A stretch of 39,707 nt of DNA from GYS-P2D sp964489125 (GTDB taxonomy: Bacteria; Bacteroidota; Bacteroidia; Chitinophagales; Saprospiraceae), in contig CAZAXY010000019.1 of NCBI GenBank assembly GCA_964489125.1, positions 1-39,707 of the forward strand, in the 5' to 3' direction. A model generated the notes under the pieces. The model saw nothing but the letters and a program-made list of their open reading frames with translations. It was not told where the DNA came from and did not search any database. Below, piece by piece: positions 8,791-17,577 of the stretch. Positions within the stretch are counted from its first letter, which is position 1. Each line of letters begins with the position of its first letter. Made by a program: the position numbers and the translations under genes.

Positions 8791-8912
8791 TAGCTTGTTT
8801 TATAACTAAAGTAGATCTATCGATTATCCTAGATAGTTAAGCGCATTCTGAAGAAATGTAAATCTTTGTTAATGCACTTACTCTGGATTTATAGAATGGC
8901 TACATTTAGCAG

Positions 8913-10355
8913 ATGAAGGTCAAAATCTGGCAACTCATTCTTCTTGTTTCCTTCTCTTTGTTGTGTATAATAGGATTGCAGATTTATTATGGATTGAAGG
9001 TTTATAAGCAACAGGAAGAGATTTATAGAACTGAGGTGGATTTCGCTTTTGAAAAAGCAGTCGATCGAGCAAATGAGCAACGATTAAGACAAATAAACAC
9101 CTTCTTTCAACAAGATATAAGTGATACTACTCAAGTGAAACTACAATATGAAATAACCCAAGAAGGTCCAAAATTAACAGTTCTTGATCCTAATACTGGA
9201 TATCGGCTTTTATCGATTAGTCACGAAGAATTTCCAGATACACTGCCTGACCAATCGGCATTGATTCAATATGCGGTTAAGGAAAATTGGAAGCTATTGA
9301 AGAATGAAAGAATACTTTACTGGACTAATCATATTGGAAATAAACTGGGGAACTATCTTGATTCATTATCAATATCGATGGATTCGCTAGCACATAATAT
9401 GAAAGCTGAACTTTTGAATTTTGAGATAGATGAAAGTTTTCAATTTATGAGAACCGACTCACTAGACTTTGTCGATGCAGGAGACAGAAGCTTCAAATTT
9501 AAAAGGCTCCCTGTCAAGTTAGATGGTGACACTGTAATCACTGTCAAAATAGACAAGCCTAAAATTGCCATTCTAAAACGATTAACAGTAGTTTTTGCAC
9601 TTACCCTGATGGCGTTAACATTACTTTTTAGCAGCTTTCTTTATCTCTATAAAATCTTGAAAAGGCAGAGGCAGTTGTCAGAGCTAAAAGATGATTTTAT
9701 TGATAATGTTACACATGAGTTAATAACACCTACTGCAACACTACAGCTCGCATTAGAAACACTAGAAAAGAACGAGCAGAACTCCTCCTCTAAATATGTC
9801 GATATTGCTAAACAGCATGCAGAAAGAATAGAAACAATTGTAAATAAGATCCTAAAATCATCTCATAGAGAGTTAGAAAATGAAGTAATCAAATTGGAGC
9901 AGATTGATGTTAGTTCATTGCTTACGAGAATTGTCAAAATTTATTCAGATACATATGGCGATCAGCTCAAGTTTATTGTCAAAATTGCCCATGCTATTTC
10001 TGTTAATACTCATCAAGAGCATCTCTCTACGGTTCTTCACAATCTGATCAGCAATGCCATAAAATATGGCCATAATGCAGAACCAGAAATTCAGATTAGC
10101 CTAACAGAAAGTAGAGATAGTGTGATCATAAGCATAGAAGATAATGGTACGGGAATTCCGAAAGAACATTATAAACTAATATTCGACAAATTTCACAGGG
10201 TGCCTTCACGTACACATGATGTGAAAGGATTAGGGATTGGCCTGTATCAATCTAAAATGCTTATGAATAAGATCAATGGTGATCTCACTCTCAGTAGTTC
10301 ATCTCATGAGGGTAGTTGTTTTAGTGTTTATCTAACAAGTACTAAATCAAAGTGA
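8913..10355 (+). CDS. Membrane sensor histidine kinase
   Basis: The protein is a two-component sensor. A first membrane helix (residues about 6-26) and a second (about 222-246) flank a roughly 195-residue periplasmic sensor region with no recognised domain. The dimerisation/phosphoacceptor helix is FIDNVTHELITPTAT with His268; the usual HELKTP motif reads HELITP here. The ATPase domain has the N box HNLISNAIKYG, G1 EDNGTGIP, F box FDKFHRV and G2 GLGIGLYQS, all intact, so it should be active. The stop codon TGA overlaps the ATG of the response regulator (TGATG), so the pair is translationally coupled. The stimulus is unknown; neighbours on both sides (thioredoxin-DUF3738 protein and fadH) do not identify it. 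Confidence 0.95.
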   Translation: MKVKIWQLILLVSFSLLCIIGLQIYYGLKVYKQQEEIYRTEVDFAFEKAVDRANEQRLRQINTFFQQDISDTTQVKLQYEITQEGPKLTVLDPNTGYRLLSISHEEFPDTLPDQSALIQYAVKENWKLLKNERILYWTNHIGNKLGNYLDSLSISMDSLAHNMKAELLNFEIDESFQFMRTDSLDFVDAGDRSFKFKRLPVKLDGDTVITVKIDKPKIAILKRLTVVFALTLMALTLLFSSFLYLYKILKRQRQLSELKDDFIDNVTHELITPTATLQLALETLEKNEQNSSSKYVDIAKQHAERIETIVNKILKSSHRELENEVIKLEQIDVSSLLTRIVKIYSDTYGDQLKFIVKIAHAISVNTHQEHLSTVLHNLISNAIKYGHNAEPEIQISLTESRDSVIISIEDNGTGIPKEHYKLIFDKFHRVPSRTHDVKGLGIGLYQSKMLMNKINGDLTLSSSSHEGSCFSVYLTSTKSK

Positions 10356-11053
10356 TGCCTAAAATCAACATATTATTAGTTGAGGATGAGGTGTCTCTAG
10401 GGATGCTGATTCAAGAGAATCTCGAGCAAGAAGATTTTGAAGTATATTTTGTTCATGATGGCGAAGAGGCTTTAAAAAGATTTTATGAAGGAGATATTGA
10501 TTTAGTCATCCTTGATGTGATGATGCCAAAAATGAATGGCCTCGATGTCGCAAAAACGATAAGAAACACAGATCGACTTACACCGATCTTATTTCTCACC
10601 GCAAAGATCAAATCTGAAGATGTCGTAAAAGGATTTGAATCTGGTGGAAATGACTATGTGCGCAAGCCCTTTGCATTTAAAGAATTATTAGTAAGAATTA
10701 AAGCACTACTCAGTAATGAAAGACTAGTGCCTGAATCAGTGTCTAATGAAAATACAATATTTGAATTGGGCTGTTATTCGTTTGATAGTCGACAGCAGTT
10801 ATTATATGATGAAGAAGGGGATAAAAAGAAGCTTACAATGCGTGAATCTGAGCTATTGAAGCTTTTATGTGATAATCAAAATCGTGTGGTCTCGAAGACC
10901 AGTATATTACTGAAGATATGGGGAGAAGATTCATTCTTTAACTCTCGAAGCATGGACGTATTTATCTCGAGATTAAGGAAATACCTTGTGAAAGAGGATG
11001 GTGTGAATCTGGTAAACTTAAGAGGAGTAGGTTATAAATTAGTAGTGCTTTAG
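10355..11053 (+). CDS. OmpR/PhoB-family response regulator
   Basis: A receiver domain (about residues 1-120) and a C-terminal winged-helix DNA-binding domain (about 135-232) are present. The receiver has the acidic pair in LLVEDE, the phosphoacceptor Asp54 in LVILDVMMP, Thr82 in FLTAK and Lys104 in RKPF. The effector has the OmpR-type pattern LTMRESELLKLLCDN, then SRSMDVFISRLRKYL and RGVGYKL. The ATG at 10355 overlaps the kinase stop codon; a GTG one codon earlier is possible but less likely. It should be phosphorylated by the kinase at 8913-10355 and act as a transcription factor; its targets are unknown. It converges on fadH, 33 bases away. Confidence 0.96.
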   Translation: MPKINILLVEDEVSLGMLIQENLEQEDFEVYFVHDGEEALKRFYEGDIDLVILDVMMPKMNGLDVAKTIRNTDRLTPILFLTAKIKSEDVVKGFESGGNDYVRKPFAFKELLVRIKALLSNERLVPESVSNENTIFELGCYSFDSRQQLLYDEEGDKKKLTMRESELLKLLCDNQNRVVSKTSILLKIWGEDSFFNSRSMDVFISRLRKYLVKEDGVNLVNLRGVGYKLVVL

Positions 11054-11057
11054 TTCG

Positions 11058-11094
11058 TGGATTACAATTAGCCAACAAGTTATGGATTACAATT
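11058..11094. repeat. Short 12-base direct repeat
   Basis: TGGATTACAATT occurs at 11058-11069 and again at 11083-11094, a 25-base period, in the space between the response regulator and fadH. The second copy contains the fadH stop codon (TAA on the minus strand). It looks like a small local duplication; no function is visible. Confidence 0.6.
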
Positions 11095-13120
11095 CCGCCG
11101 CTAACCGTGAACCCTGGTCAATAGCTCGCTTGGCGTCTAACTCTGCGGCTTCATCCGCACCTCCGATGACATGTAAACAATCAGCTGCAAACCCTGTAGC
11201 CTGCAATTCATCTGCCAACGTACGCTCGGATAGTTGTCCAGCACAGATCACAACATGATCAACATCCAGCGACTGCGGTCCTTCAGGAGTAGTGATGTGT
11301 AATCCTCGGGCATCAATACTTTGATAGGTTACCATATTGACCATATTCACCTTTTTCATTTTTAGGCTGGAACGATGAATCCACCCAGTGGTTTTGCCCA
11401 GGTTCTTTCCAAACTTTCCTTTTGATCTTTTTAGCAAAAAGATCTCACGAGGAGAAGCATCTGGTTCAGGAGTTTTCAGGCTGCCACGGTTCTGGTATGT
11501 CATATCAACCCCCCATTCATCCATATAAGCCGCTACGCTAAGACTTGGAGAATGATCCTTCTCGGTTGCGAGATATTCTGCCACGTCAAAGCCTATGCCA
11601 CCAGCTCCGATAATTGCAACTCTTTTTCCTACTTCGACTTTCTCAGTGAGCACATCTACATAGCTTATTGCTTTAGGACTGTCGATGCCATCAATTTCTG
11701 GCTGTCTTGGATTGACCCCTGTACAAACGATGATGTGATCATAATCCTGGCTCATTAGGTCTTCAGCATTTACTCGAGTATTGAGCTTTAGATTAACGCC
11801 GTGTAGTTCTATTTGCTTTCCGAAGTATCTGATCGTTTCATAGAACTCTTCCTTGCCGGGAATTTTCTTAGCCATATTAAATTGACCGCCTATATCTGAT
11901 GCCGCATCATACAAGTCTACTTGATGTCCTCGTTGTGCAGCTATTGTCGATGCGCTGAGTCCTGCAGGGCCTGCACCAACTACAGCAATCTTCTTTGGTT
12001 CGGTGGTAGGTAAGTAGTTCAATTCTGTCTCATGACATGCTCGAGGATTAACGAGACATGAGCATACTTTCATTTGGAAGGTATGATCGAGGCAAGCCTG
12101 ATTACATCCTATGCAAGTGTTGATTTCATCCTCTCTGCCCTCTATCGCTTTTTGCACTAAATTTTCATCGGCAAGAAATGGTCGTGCCATACTGATCATA
12201 TCAGCACAGCCATCCGCCAATACCTGTTCAGCTACGTCTGGCATGTTTATACGATTAGTGGTGACGAGTGGGATATTGACCTCTCCCATCATGCGCTTAG
12301 TTACCCATGCAAAACCTGCTCTTGGTACCATCGTGGCAATCGTAGGAATCCGTGCCTCATGCCAGCCAATACCTGTGTTGAGAATCGTAGCACCAGCCGC
12401 TTCTATTTCTTTTGCAAGATGTACGACTTCTTCCCATGTGCTACCATCATCAACGAGGTCAAGCATCGACAATCTGTATATAATAATAAAGTTTGGACCG
12501 ACTCGCTCACGAGTACGCCTTACAATCTCTATTGGTAGCTTGATACGGTTTTCATATGATCCTCCCCACTCATCGGTCCGACGGTTCGTTTTGGACACGA
12601 TAAACTGATTGATTAAATAGCCTTCTGAACCCATGATCTCTACACCGTCATATCCTGCGCTTTGGGCGAGGGCTGCACAATGTGCATAGTCTTCTATAGT
12701 GCGTTCGATGCCTTCGATGGTTAGGGCTTTAGCTGGAAATGGACTGATAGGAGCCTTGGTGTCACTTGCTGAGACGTTGGCTTCAGAATATCCATATCGC
12801 CCTACATGAAGTATCTGCATGCAGATTTTACCTCCTTCTTTATGAACAGCCTCCGTGATTACCTTATGTTTTGAGGCTTCTTCTTCATTATCCATTGAAT
12901 TACCAAATGGCATTGCATTACCCTCTTTGTTGGGCGCTATACCTCCAGTAACAATTAAGCCCACTTGACCACGAGCACGTTCTGCATAGAATGCCGCCAT
13001 ACGATCAAATCCACCAGGTACTTCCTCTAATCCCGTGTGCATAGACCCCATTAAGACCCTATTCTTCAAGGTGGTAAATCCTAAGTCTAGTGGTTTGAGC
13101 AAGTGTGGATATTTGTTCAT
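11087..13120 (-). CDS. fadH: 2,4-dienoyl-CoA reductase (FMN, FAD, 4Fe-4S), NADPH-dependent type
   Basis: FadH reduces 2,4-dienoyl-CoA during beta-oxidation of unsaturated fatty acids. Residues 1 to about 330 form the FMN-binding old-yellow-enzyme TIM barrel, with Tyr168 and His254 at the positions of the catalytic residues of the E. coli enzyme. Cys336, Cys339, Cys343 and Cys355 (CIGCNQAC...CSC) ligate the 4Fe-4S cluster. From residue 377 follows the FAD domain (IAVVGAGPAGLSAS) and from about 500 an NAD(P)-type Rossmann segment (VAIIGAGGIGFDVAEYL). The 677 residues match the E. coli length of 672. It is isolated on the minus strand. Related enzymes of this architecture act on other enones or amines, but the catalytic residues favour dienoyl-CoA reductase. 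A distant link to tesB by pathway, not by operon, exists. Confidence 0.93.
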   Translation of the reverse strand: MNKYPHLLKPLDLGFTTLKNRVLMGSMHTGLEEVPGGFDRMAAFYAERARGQVGLIVTGGIAPNKEGNAMPFGNSMDNEEEASKHKVITEAVHKEGGKICMQILHVGRYGYSEANVSASDTKAPISPFPAKALTIEGIERTIEDYAHCAALAQSAGYDGVEIMGSEGYLINQFIVSKTNRRTDEWGGSYENRIKLPIEIVRRTRERVGPNFIIIYRLSMLDLVDDGSTWEEVVHLAKEIEAAGATILNTGIGWHEARIPTIATMVPRAGFAWVTKRMMGEVNIPLVTTNRINMPDVAEQVLADGCADMISMARPFLADENLVQKAIEGREDEINTCIGCNQACLDHTFQMKVCSCLVNPRACHETELNYLPTTEPKKIAVVGAGPAGLSASTIAAQRGHQVDLYDAASDIGGQFNMAKKIPGKEEFYETIRYFGKQIELHGVNLKLNTRVNAEDLMSQDYDHIIVCTGVNPRQPEIDGIDSPKAISYVDVLTEKVEVGKRVAIIGAGGIGFDVAEYLATEKDHSPSLSVAAYMDEWGVDMTYQNRGSLKTPEPDASPREIFLLKRSKGKFGKNLGKTTGWIHRSSLKMKKVNMVNMVTYQSIDARGLHITTPEGPQSLDVDHVVICAGQLSERTLADELQATGFAADCLHVIGGADEAAELDAKRAIDQGSRLAAEL

Positions 13121-13214
13121 GGCGCAAATTTATGTCTCTAAAGTAATATGTGCTTTTGGTGATGGTTCGGTTAATATTGGCATATCATTGTTTCGGCTTA
13201 TGTAGTCTTCAGAT

Positions 13215-14159
13215 ATGAAAGCGTTCATCTTAATTTGCTGGTACCTTTTAATCATTTTAGCTGTCACTAGTCTTTTTAGTGATGCATGGTGGGTATTGGA
13301 TTTACTAGGGAGTTTTAGGTTTCAACTGGCAGTGCTGCTCATCATCTGGTCAATTAGTTTGAATTTGTACAGGAAGTATATTCCTATGATTATAGGGATT
13401 GTGTTGGGGCTTTTGATTCTCCACTCTGTAATTGATAAATATCAGTATGGTAATGAATATGATACGTTACCAAAAGAATCTTTGAAGATTGCCTCCATCA
13501 ATTTGCTATCCTCTAATCACGATTATAACTCTGTTCGCCATTATATTGAGCAATCTGACCCTGACCTTCTTGTTCTGTTAGAGTATACACCTCAGTGGGA
13601 TCTGAACCTAAGTCGTGATTTTCTTGATGTGTTTCCATATCAGCTTGAGGAGATCCGCACGCACAATTTTGGCATAGCACTATGGAGTAAACATGCTTTT
13701 GAATCTCATCAAGTTTTGAATTTTACAGAATGGGACTTTCCGATGATAGAAGCCAAGATTGCATTGGTTAATGGATACTTAACTGTAGCGTCTATCCATT
13801 TAGAAAATCCCGTAGGCAGAGATAATATGAAGCTGAGAAATCATCAAGTGGATCAATTGATCAGTAGGTATCAGGATTATGAGAATTTTATTTTAATAGG
13901 TGATTACAATATGACACCATACTCTCATGATTATACAAGATTGCGAGACGAATTACAGTTGAAAGAGACTCGTTGCTCAATTTCTCCGACTTTTCCAGTT
14001 TACTTTATGCCGTTAAGGCTTCCTATAGACCACTGCTTAGTAAGCCAATCGATCGAGCATAACTGCCTAAAGCTTGGACCAGATATCGGTTCAGATCACT
14101 TCCCAATTGAGATTGTCTTATTCTTACACTCCCAAATAAAACAAAAAGGTGTAAAATGA
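13215..14159 (+). CDS. Membrane-anchored endonuclease/exonuclease/phosphatase-family protein
   Basis: Three hydrophobic helices occupy about residues 1-75 (ILICWYLLIILAVTSLF; FQLAVLLIIWSISLNL; MIIGIVLGLLILHSVI). The rest is an exonuclease/endonuclease/phosphatase domain: LKIASINLLSSNHDYN near 90, DPDLLVLLEYTPQW near 118, VASIHLENP near 195, the catalytic-type IGDYNMTPYSHDY near 228, PIDHCLVS near 275 and GSDHFPIEI near 293. This pattern (N..., E, D.N, D..., SDH) is the metal-dependent phosphodiesterase/phosphatase active site. The substrate (DNA, phospholipid or phosphoinositide-like) cannot be told. The stop overlaps the tesB start by four bases (ATGA), so the two are co-translated, perhaps connecting it to lipid turnover; that is inference. 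Confidence 0.9.
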   Translation: MKAFILICWYLLIILAVTSLFSDAWWVLDLLGSFRFQLAVLLIIWSISLNLYRKYIPMIIGIVLGLLILHSVIDKYQYGNEYDTLPKESLKIASINLLSSNHDYNSVRHYIEQSDPDLLVLLEYTPQWDLNLSRDFLDVFPYQLEEIRTHNFGIALWSKHAFESHQVLNFTEWDFPMIEAKIALVNGYLTVASIHLENPVGRDNMKLRNHQVDQLISRYQDYENFILIGDYNMTPYSHDYTRLRDELQLKETRCSISPTFPVYFMPLRLPIDHCLVSQSIEHNCLKLGPDIGSDHFPIEIVLFLHSQIKQKGVK

Positions 14160-15019
14160 ACACTGTTGATGAACTACTACAATTACTTGATTTAGAGGAG
14201 ATCGATCAGAACTTGTACCGTGGTCAAAACTATCAGGCTCCCTGGGGCAGGATATTTGGAGGGCAAGTGCTGGGACAAGCACTTCATGCAGCCTATGAGA
14301 CGGTTCCGGATAACCGTATAGCTCATTCATTACATGGATATTTCATACTTACAGGTGATGTGTCCAAGCCAGTGCTGTATGATATGGAGACGCTACGAGA
14401 TGGCGGCAGCTTTACGACTCGTAGAGTAACTGCCAAACAACATGGCAAAGCCATATTTAATATGGCAGCGTCGTTTAAAACACCTAGAGAAGGATTTGTT
14501 CATCAAATCGAAATGCCCGATGTGCCATCTCCTGAAGAGTTAAAATCGGATTTGGAACTTGTTGAAGTTCTTAAAGAATCCAATCCAGAGCTGTATAAAG
14601 CATTTAGTACAGAACGCCCTATAGAGTTTAGGCCTGTTGAGCAAATGAATTATCTCAGTCAGGTGAAAAAAGAACCCTTCAGGCGTGTCTGGTTGAAAGC
14701 AAAGGGCCGATTGCCCGATGATCTGCGATCTCATCAAGAAGTACTAGCTTATGCCTCAGATTATAACCTATTAGGAACGTCGTTATTGCCACATAGAGAT
14801 GTGGCTCAATTTGGGACATATTTCTTAGCAAGCTTGGATCATGCCATGTGGTTTCATCGCCCCTTTAGAGTTGACGAATGGCTGCTATATGTACTTGACA
14901 GCCCTAGTGCGTCTAATTCTTTGGGATTTAATCGGGGCAGTATATTTAATAAAGGAGGCGCCCTTGTAGCTTCGGTCACTCAAGAAGGATTGATGGCACC
15001 AATTCGGAAGAAAGGATAA
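14156..15019 (+). CDS. tesB: Acyl-CoA thioesterase II
   Basis: TesB hydrolyses acyl-CoA to free fatty acid and CoA in the cytoplasm. The double-hotdog protein (287 residues, E. coli 286) shows GRIFGGQVLGQAL and SLHGYFILTGD in the first half and YASDYNLLGTSL, SLDHAMWFHRPF and VTQEGLMR-like VTQEGLMAP in the second. The catalytic set is Asp202 and Gln276, with Ser226 standing where E. coli has Thr228. It starts at the ATG within ATGA shared with the upstream phosphatase-fold gene. With fadH nearby on the opposite strand it fits fatty acid turnover, although the two are not in one operon. Confidence 0.95.
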   Translation: MNTVDELLQLLDLEEIDQNLYRGQNYQAPWGRIFGGQVLGQALHAAYETVPDNRIAHSLHGYFILTGDVSKPVLYDMETLRDGGSFTTRRVTAKQHGKAIFNMAASFKTPREGFVHQIEMPDVPSPEELKSDLELVEVLKESNPELYKAFSTERPIEFRPVEQMNYLSQVKKEPFRRVWLKAKGRLPDDLRSHQEVLAYASDYNLLGTSLLPHRDVAQFGTYFLASLDHAMWFHRPFRVDEWLLYVLDSPSASNSLGFNRGSIFNKGGALVASVTQEGLMAPIRKKG

Positions 15020-15058
15020 GGCACATAACTCTAAGATTTACATCAGTTGCCATAGTGT

Positions 15059-15370
15059 TTATAAAATGGACTTCGGGACAACTCTGCGTAAAGAGACCTT
15101 AATTCGTTTTCCTAAACTAGCATGAGACTCTGGATTGAAATCAGATGTAGTATGCCAGGCATTTTGGTCTATCATTTCAACTTTCATGATTTCTGCCATA
15201 TCGCCGGCTATCACGATGAGGGTTAATTGAGTCAATGACATCGGAAATGCGAGGAGTGTGATTGTATTCCTAAAGCAGACATACATCACTGTTAAGGAGA
15301 TCAGGTTCAGTATATTCTTGAGAGCAAACGCAGATGGATAAAAAGAGAATACAAAGGAATATGGAGCCAT
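15059..15370 (-). CDS. Small hypothetical protein with hydrophobic N-terminal half
   Basis: The 103-residue product is not recognised. Residues about 14-60 are hydrophobic (FALKNILNLISLTVMYVCF and LAFPMSLTQLTLIVIAGDM), compatible with two membrane helices. The remainder is polar and ends in a basic stretch (GKRIKVSLRRVVPKSIL). It converges on tesB with 39 bases between the stops. No homologue or role can be named; the start ATG at 15370 is the only obvious one. Confidence 0.5.
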   Translation of the reverse strand: MAPYSFVFSFYPSAFALKNILNLISLTVMYVCFRNTITLLAFPMSLTQLTLIVIAGDMAEIMKVEMIDQNAWHTTSDFNPESHASLGKRIKVSLRRVVPKSIL

Positions 15371-15461
15371 TGCGATCGTCGCTTCATATTACTAAGATAG
15401 CTCTTGACGACGACCCTATTCCTTAATGAGTAGGTGATATACTAGTGAATTAGTCCATTAA

Positions 15462-15845
15462 TCAATTAATTTTCTGATAGGAGCTTCTACACTCCTCGAT
15501 ACATAGTGAATTCAAATCAAGCTCACATGGCCCTTGAGGATTAATAAATCTGGTACTTGTTGTCCCATTTGAATCATCTGTGAGATCTATAAGTGAATTA
15601 GTTACAGAAAATGTTCCAGTAGTCATCATTCGACCTCCAATGAAAACGGTGAAACTGCTATCGGTTCTAAATTCAATAAGCTCTTCCTGATTTGGAGTCT
15701 GAATTGGACAGGAATCATCACCAGGGCTATTGCAAAACTCAAAAAGCTCCCAGGTGCCAATAAGATTAAATTCTAATTCATCGCATGATGGTGATGAACA
15801 CGCATATGAACAGAGAAGTATAGCGAGGAAAAGTAGATGCTTCAT
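15462..15845 (-). CDS. Small lipoprotein with lipocalin-like domain
   Basis: A short lipoprotein signal peptide ends in a lipobox (LCSYAC, Cys16), so the protein is probably lipid-anchored. The mature part begins ELEFNLIGTWELFEFC and has RTDSSFTVFIGGRMMTTGTFSV, the G-T-W...F...G-x-F pattern of small lipocalin-like domains common in Bacteroidota. Seven further cysteines in about 110 residues (CDEL, EFCN, DDSC, GPCEL, SLC, EEC) suggest disulfides in an extracytoplasmic location. No ligand or role is known. The gene stands alone next to a 516-base gap. Confidence 0.75.
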   Translation of the reverse strand: MKHLLFLAILLCSYACSSPSCDELEFNLIGTWELFEFCNSPGDDSCPIQTPNQEELIEFRTDSSFTVFIGGRMMTTGTFSVTNSLIDLTDDSNGTTSTRFINPQGPCELDLNSLCIEECRSSYQKIN

Positions 15846-15886
15846 ACAGATAAAACGTTGAACATTGCATATGTGCTTACCCTTAT

Positions 15887-16045
15887 TCAGACTGTTGATT
15901 CATCTCCAGAATCAATAATGGCATAGACTATTCTAGTTTTCAACATAATGATTCCAACCGCCTCAACGGTTATGCCAAAAACGTCTGTGTAAAATATCAG
16001 TAGAAATGAGGATATGTTAGCTATAAAAGTTGAAACCCATCTCAT
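15887..16045 (-). CDS. Possible 52-residue membrane peptide
   Basis: An ATG-started frame encodes about 52 residues, opening MRWVSTFIANISSFLLIFYT and ending DSGDESTV. The first 35 residues are hydrophobic enough for a membrane helix, and the tail is acidic. It fills part of an otherwise empty gap, but its size is within what chance would give in AT-rich DNA. No homologue is recognised. It is listed only as a candidate. Confidence 0.2.
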   Translation of the reverse strand: MRWVSTFIANISSFLLIFYTDVFGITVEAVGIIMLKTRIVYAIIDSGDESTV

Positions 16046-16318
16046 ACAGACCTTACCCAATCTGTTCTTTTGACGAAATCGAAGCTAGAATATCCTCCTT
16101 CAAGGTCTTTGCAAGTTTCATTTATATTTTAATATAGTTTTCAATAAGATGACACAGCAATATAGTCTTATATCTAAAATATTATAGGTGTTGCCGAAGC
16201 GTTATAATTGCATCTCTTGAGGAGAATAATTGAAATTTATAAGTTGCCATATAAGAACTATGCTGTTGCATTAATATATGTGTTGTCACAATTCGTCAAT
16301 TAATGACTACATAAAAGC

Positions 16319-16326
16319 TATTTTTG
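16319..16326 (+). promoter_or_regulatory. Candidate -7 element upstream of the Fur-family gene
   Basis: TATTTTTG fits TAnnTTTG and lies 35 bases before the ATG at 16362. A TTG at the usual -33 distance is absent. Confidence 0.35.
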
Positions 16327-16361
16327 CAACAAATTAAATCAAAGGATAAATAGACATTTTA

Positions 16362-16778
16362 ATGGCTCGCTACAGCGAAATAAAAAACATCCTAAAAACT
16401 CATAACCTTCGAATCACCGATGGCAGGATTGACGTACTTGAATATTTTACTCGTGAGAATCGGACACTCTCAATAAAAGATTTACAAAGTGAACTCAAAG
16501 ACTCAGATCGTGTCACCTTGTATCGAATACTAAATGCATTCACAGAGAACGGTGTGCTACATAAAATACCTGATGAGAATGGTGTTGTTACCTACGGCCT
16601 ATGCCATGAGACTTGCGGCACTGACAATCATAATCATGACCATATGCATTTCAAATGTTCGGAATGTGGAATTATGGAGTGCCTCGATCAGCACATACCA
16701 CCTGTAAGCATACCAGGATATCAAATAAAAGAAGCAAATCTAGTCTTAAAAGGGATCTGCAAACGATGTGCTCCATAA
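16362..16778 (+). CDS. Fur-family metal-responsive transcriptional repressor
   Basis: The 138-residue protein has a winged-helix DNA-binding domain (LRITDGRIDVLEYF, then SDRVTLYRILNAFTENGVLHK, residues 16-69) and a metal-binding dimerisation domain. The latter holds a histidine cluster (His90, 92, 94, 96 in NHNHDHMHF) and two Cys pairs, Cys99/Cys102 (CSEC) and Cys133/Cys136 (CKRC), which form the structural zinc site of the family. The arrangement resembles Zur more than PerR, but the sensed metal cannot be settled from sequence. The upstream palindrome TTGTCACAA at 16283 may be an operator. It converges on the TauE-like gene with four bases between them. Confidence 0.9.
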   Translation: MARYSEIKNILKTHNLRITDGRIDVLEYFTRENRTLSIKDLQSELKDSDRVTLYRILNAFTENGVLHKIPDENGVVTYGLCHETCGTDNHNHDHMHFKCSECGIMECLDQHIPPVSIPGYQIKEANLVLKGICKRCAP

Positions 16779-16782
16779 ACGC

Positions 16783-17511
16783 TCAACTTATGAGCATGAC
16801 AACCGCTCCAATAAATGTTGTCAGAATAATGAAATATCTATAGCTGTCATCATTGAATAGTTTAACGAGTTTGAGACCAATAACGAAGCCCAAGGCAAGA
16901 AAAGGTAGGAGAGATAATCCTGTGTAGAGGCTGTCGAGATGAATCGTCTCCCACATAAAAATGTGGAATGGCAACTTAAAAATATTGATTATAAAAAATA
17001 GCCAAGCTGCTGTTCCAATAAATGTTTCTTTAGAAAGACGCATACTTAAAAAGAAAAGATTAGAGAAAGCCCCTGCTAAATTACCTATCATCGTTGTTAT
17101 ACCAGCTAGAAGTCCTAATACTACCCCTAAGCCGGTGGATCGACTCTCAAGTTGGATAGTAGAACGCTCATGCCATATCATCAGAAAAACACTAATAATG
17201 ATGATTGCAGCCATAACCTTCTTGAAGGATTCTTCGGGCATCTGATCGCCTATAAAGGCGCCGATAACGACTCCTATGGCCACATAGGGTACAAGTTTAA
17301 ATAGCAGTTGCCAGTTACACTTCCTATTGTAATAGATAACCGCTGCTATGTCTCCTGTGATTAATAGCGGAAGTATGATGCCAGTAGAAAGTTTCGATCC
17401 ATATGTTAATGCAAGAATTGTGACGGAAATCGCCGATATGCCTTTGATGCCCGCTTTTGAACATCCAATAAGGATTGCTGCCAATGCCGCCCCAATACTT
17501 AATCCAGCCAT
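16783..17511 (-). CDS. TauE/SafE-family permease
   Basis: The 242-residue protein is made of about eight hydrophobic segments and matches the TauE/SafE (DUF81) family, proposed exporters of sulfite, organosulfonates or related anions. Family-like elements include the N-terminal SIGAALAAILIGCSKAGIKG repeat start and the half-repeat pattern of GVVIGAFIGDQMPEE...VMAAIIIISVFLMIW followed by GLGVVLGLLAGITTMIGNLAGAF. It acts in the inner membrane; the substrate is unknown. It is on the minus strand, converges on the Fur gene, and starts 66 bases from the divergent EamA gene, which may place control of both in that space. Confidence 0.88.
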   Translation of the reverse strand: MAGLSIGAALAAILIGCSKAGIKGISAISVTILALTYGSKLSTGIILPLLITGDIAAVIYYNRKCNWQLLFKLVPYVAIGVVIGAFIGDQMPEESFKKVMAAIIIISVFLMIWHERSTIQLESRSTGLGVVLGLLAGITTMIGNLAGAFSNLFFLSMRLSKETFIGTAAWLFFIINIFKLPFHIFMWETIHLDSLYTGLSLLPFLALGFVIGLKLVKLFNDDSYRYFIILTTFIGAVVMLIS

Positions 17512-17577
17512 AAGTGCTTCCTGATTGCCACAAAGAAACTATGATATCCTATCTTGCCAAAATCGATTTATACGCTT

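Larger units (their letters stand above)
15846..16361. other. 516-base gap with little recognisable content
   Basis: No gene of ordinary size lies here. A 52-codon open frame runs on the minus strand at 15887-16045 (listed separately). Near the downstream end, TTGTCACAA at 16283-16291 is a small palindrome and TATTTTTG at 16319-16326 resembles a promoter, both before the Fur-family gene. The rest is AT-rich sequence in which I see nothing further. Confidence 0.6.

Noticed and set aside
12111..12608. 165-codon plus-strand open frame inside fadH
   Set aside because: It lies wholly antisense to an intact fadH and has no recognisable domain; long shadows are expected opposite real genes.
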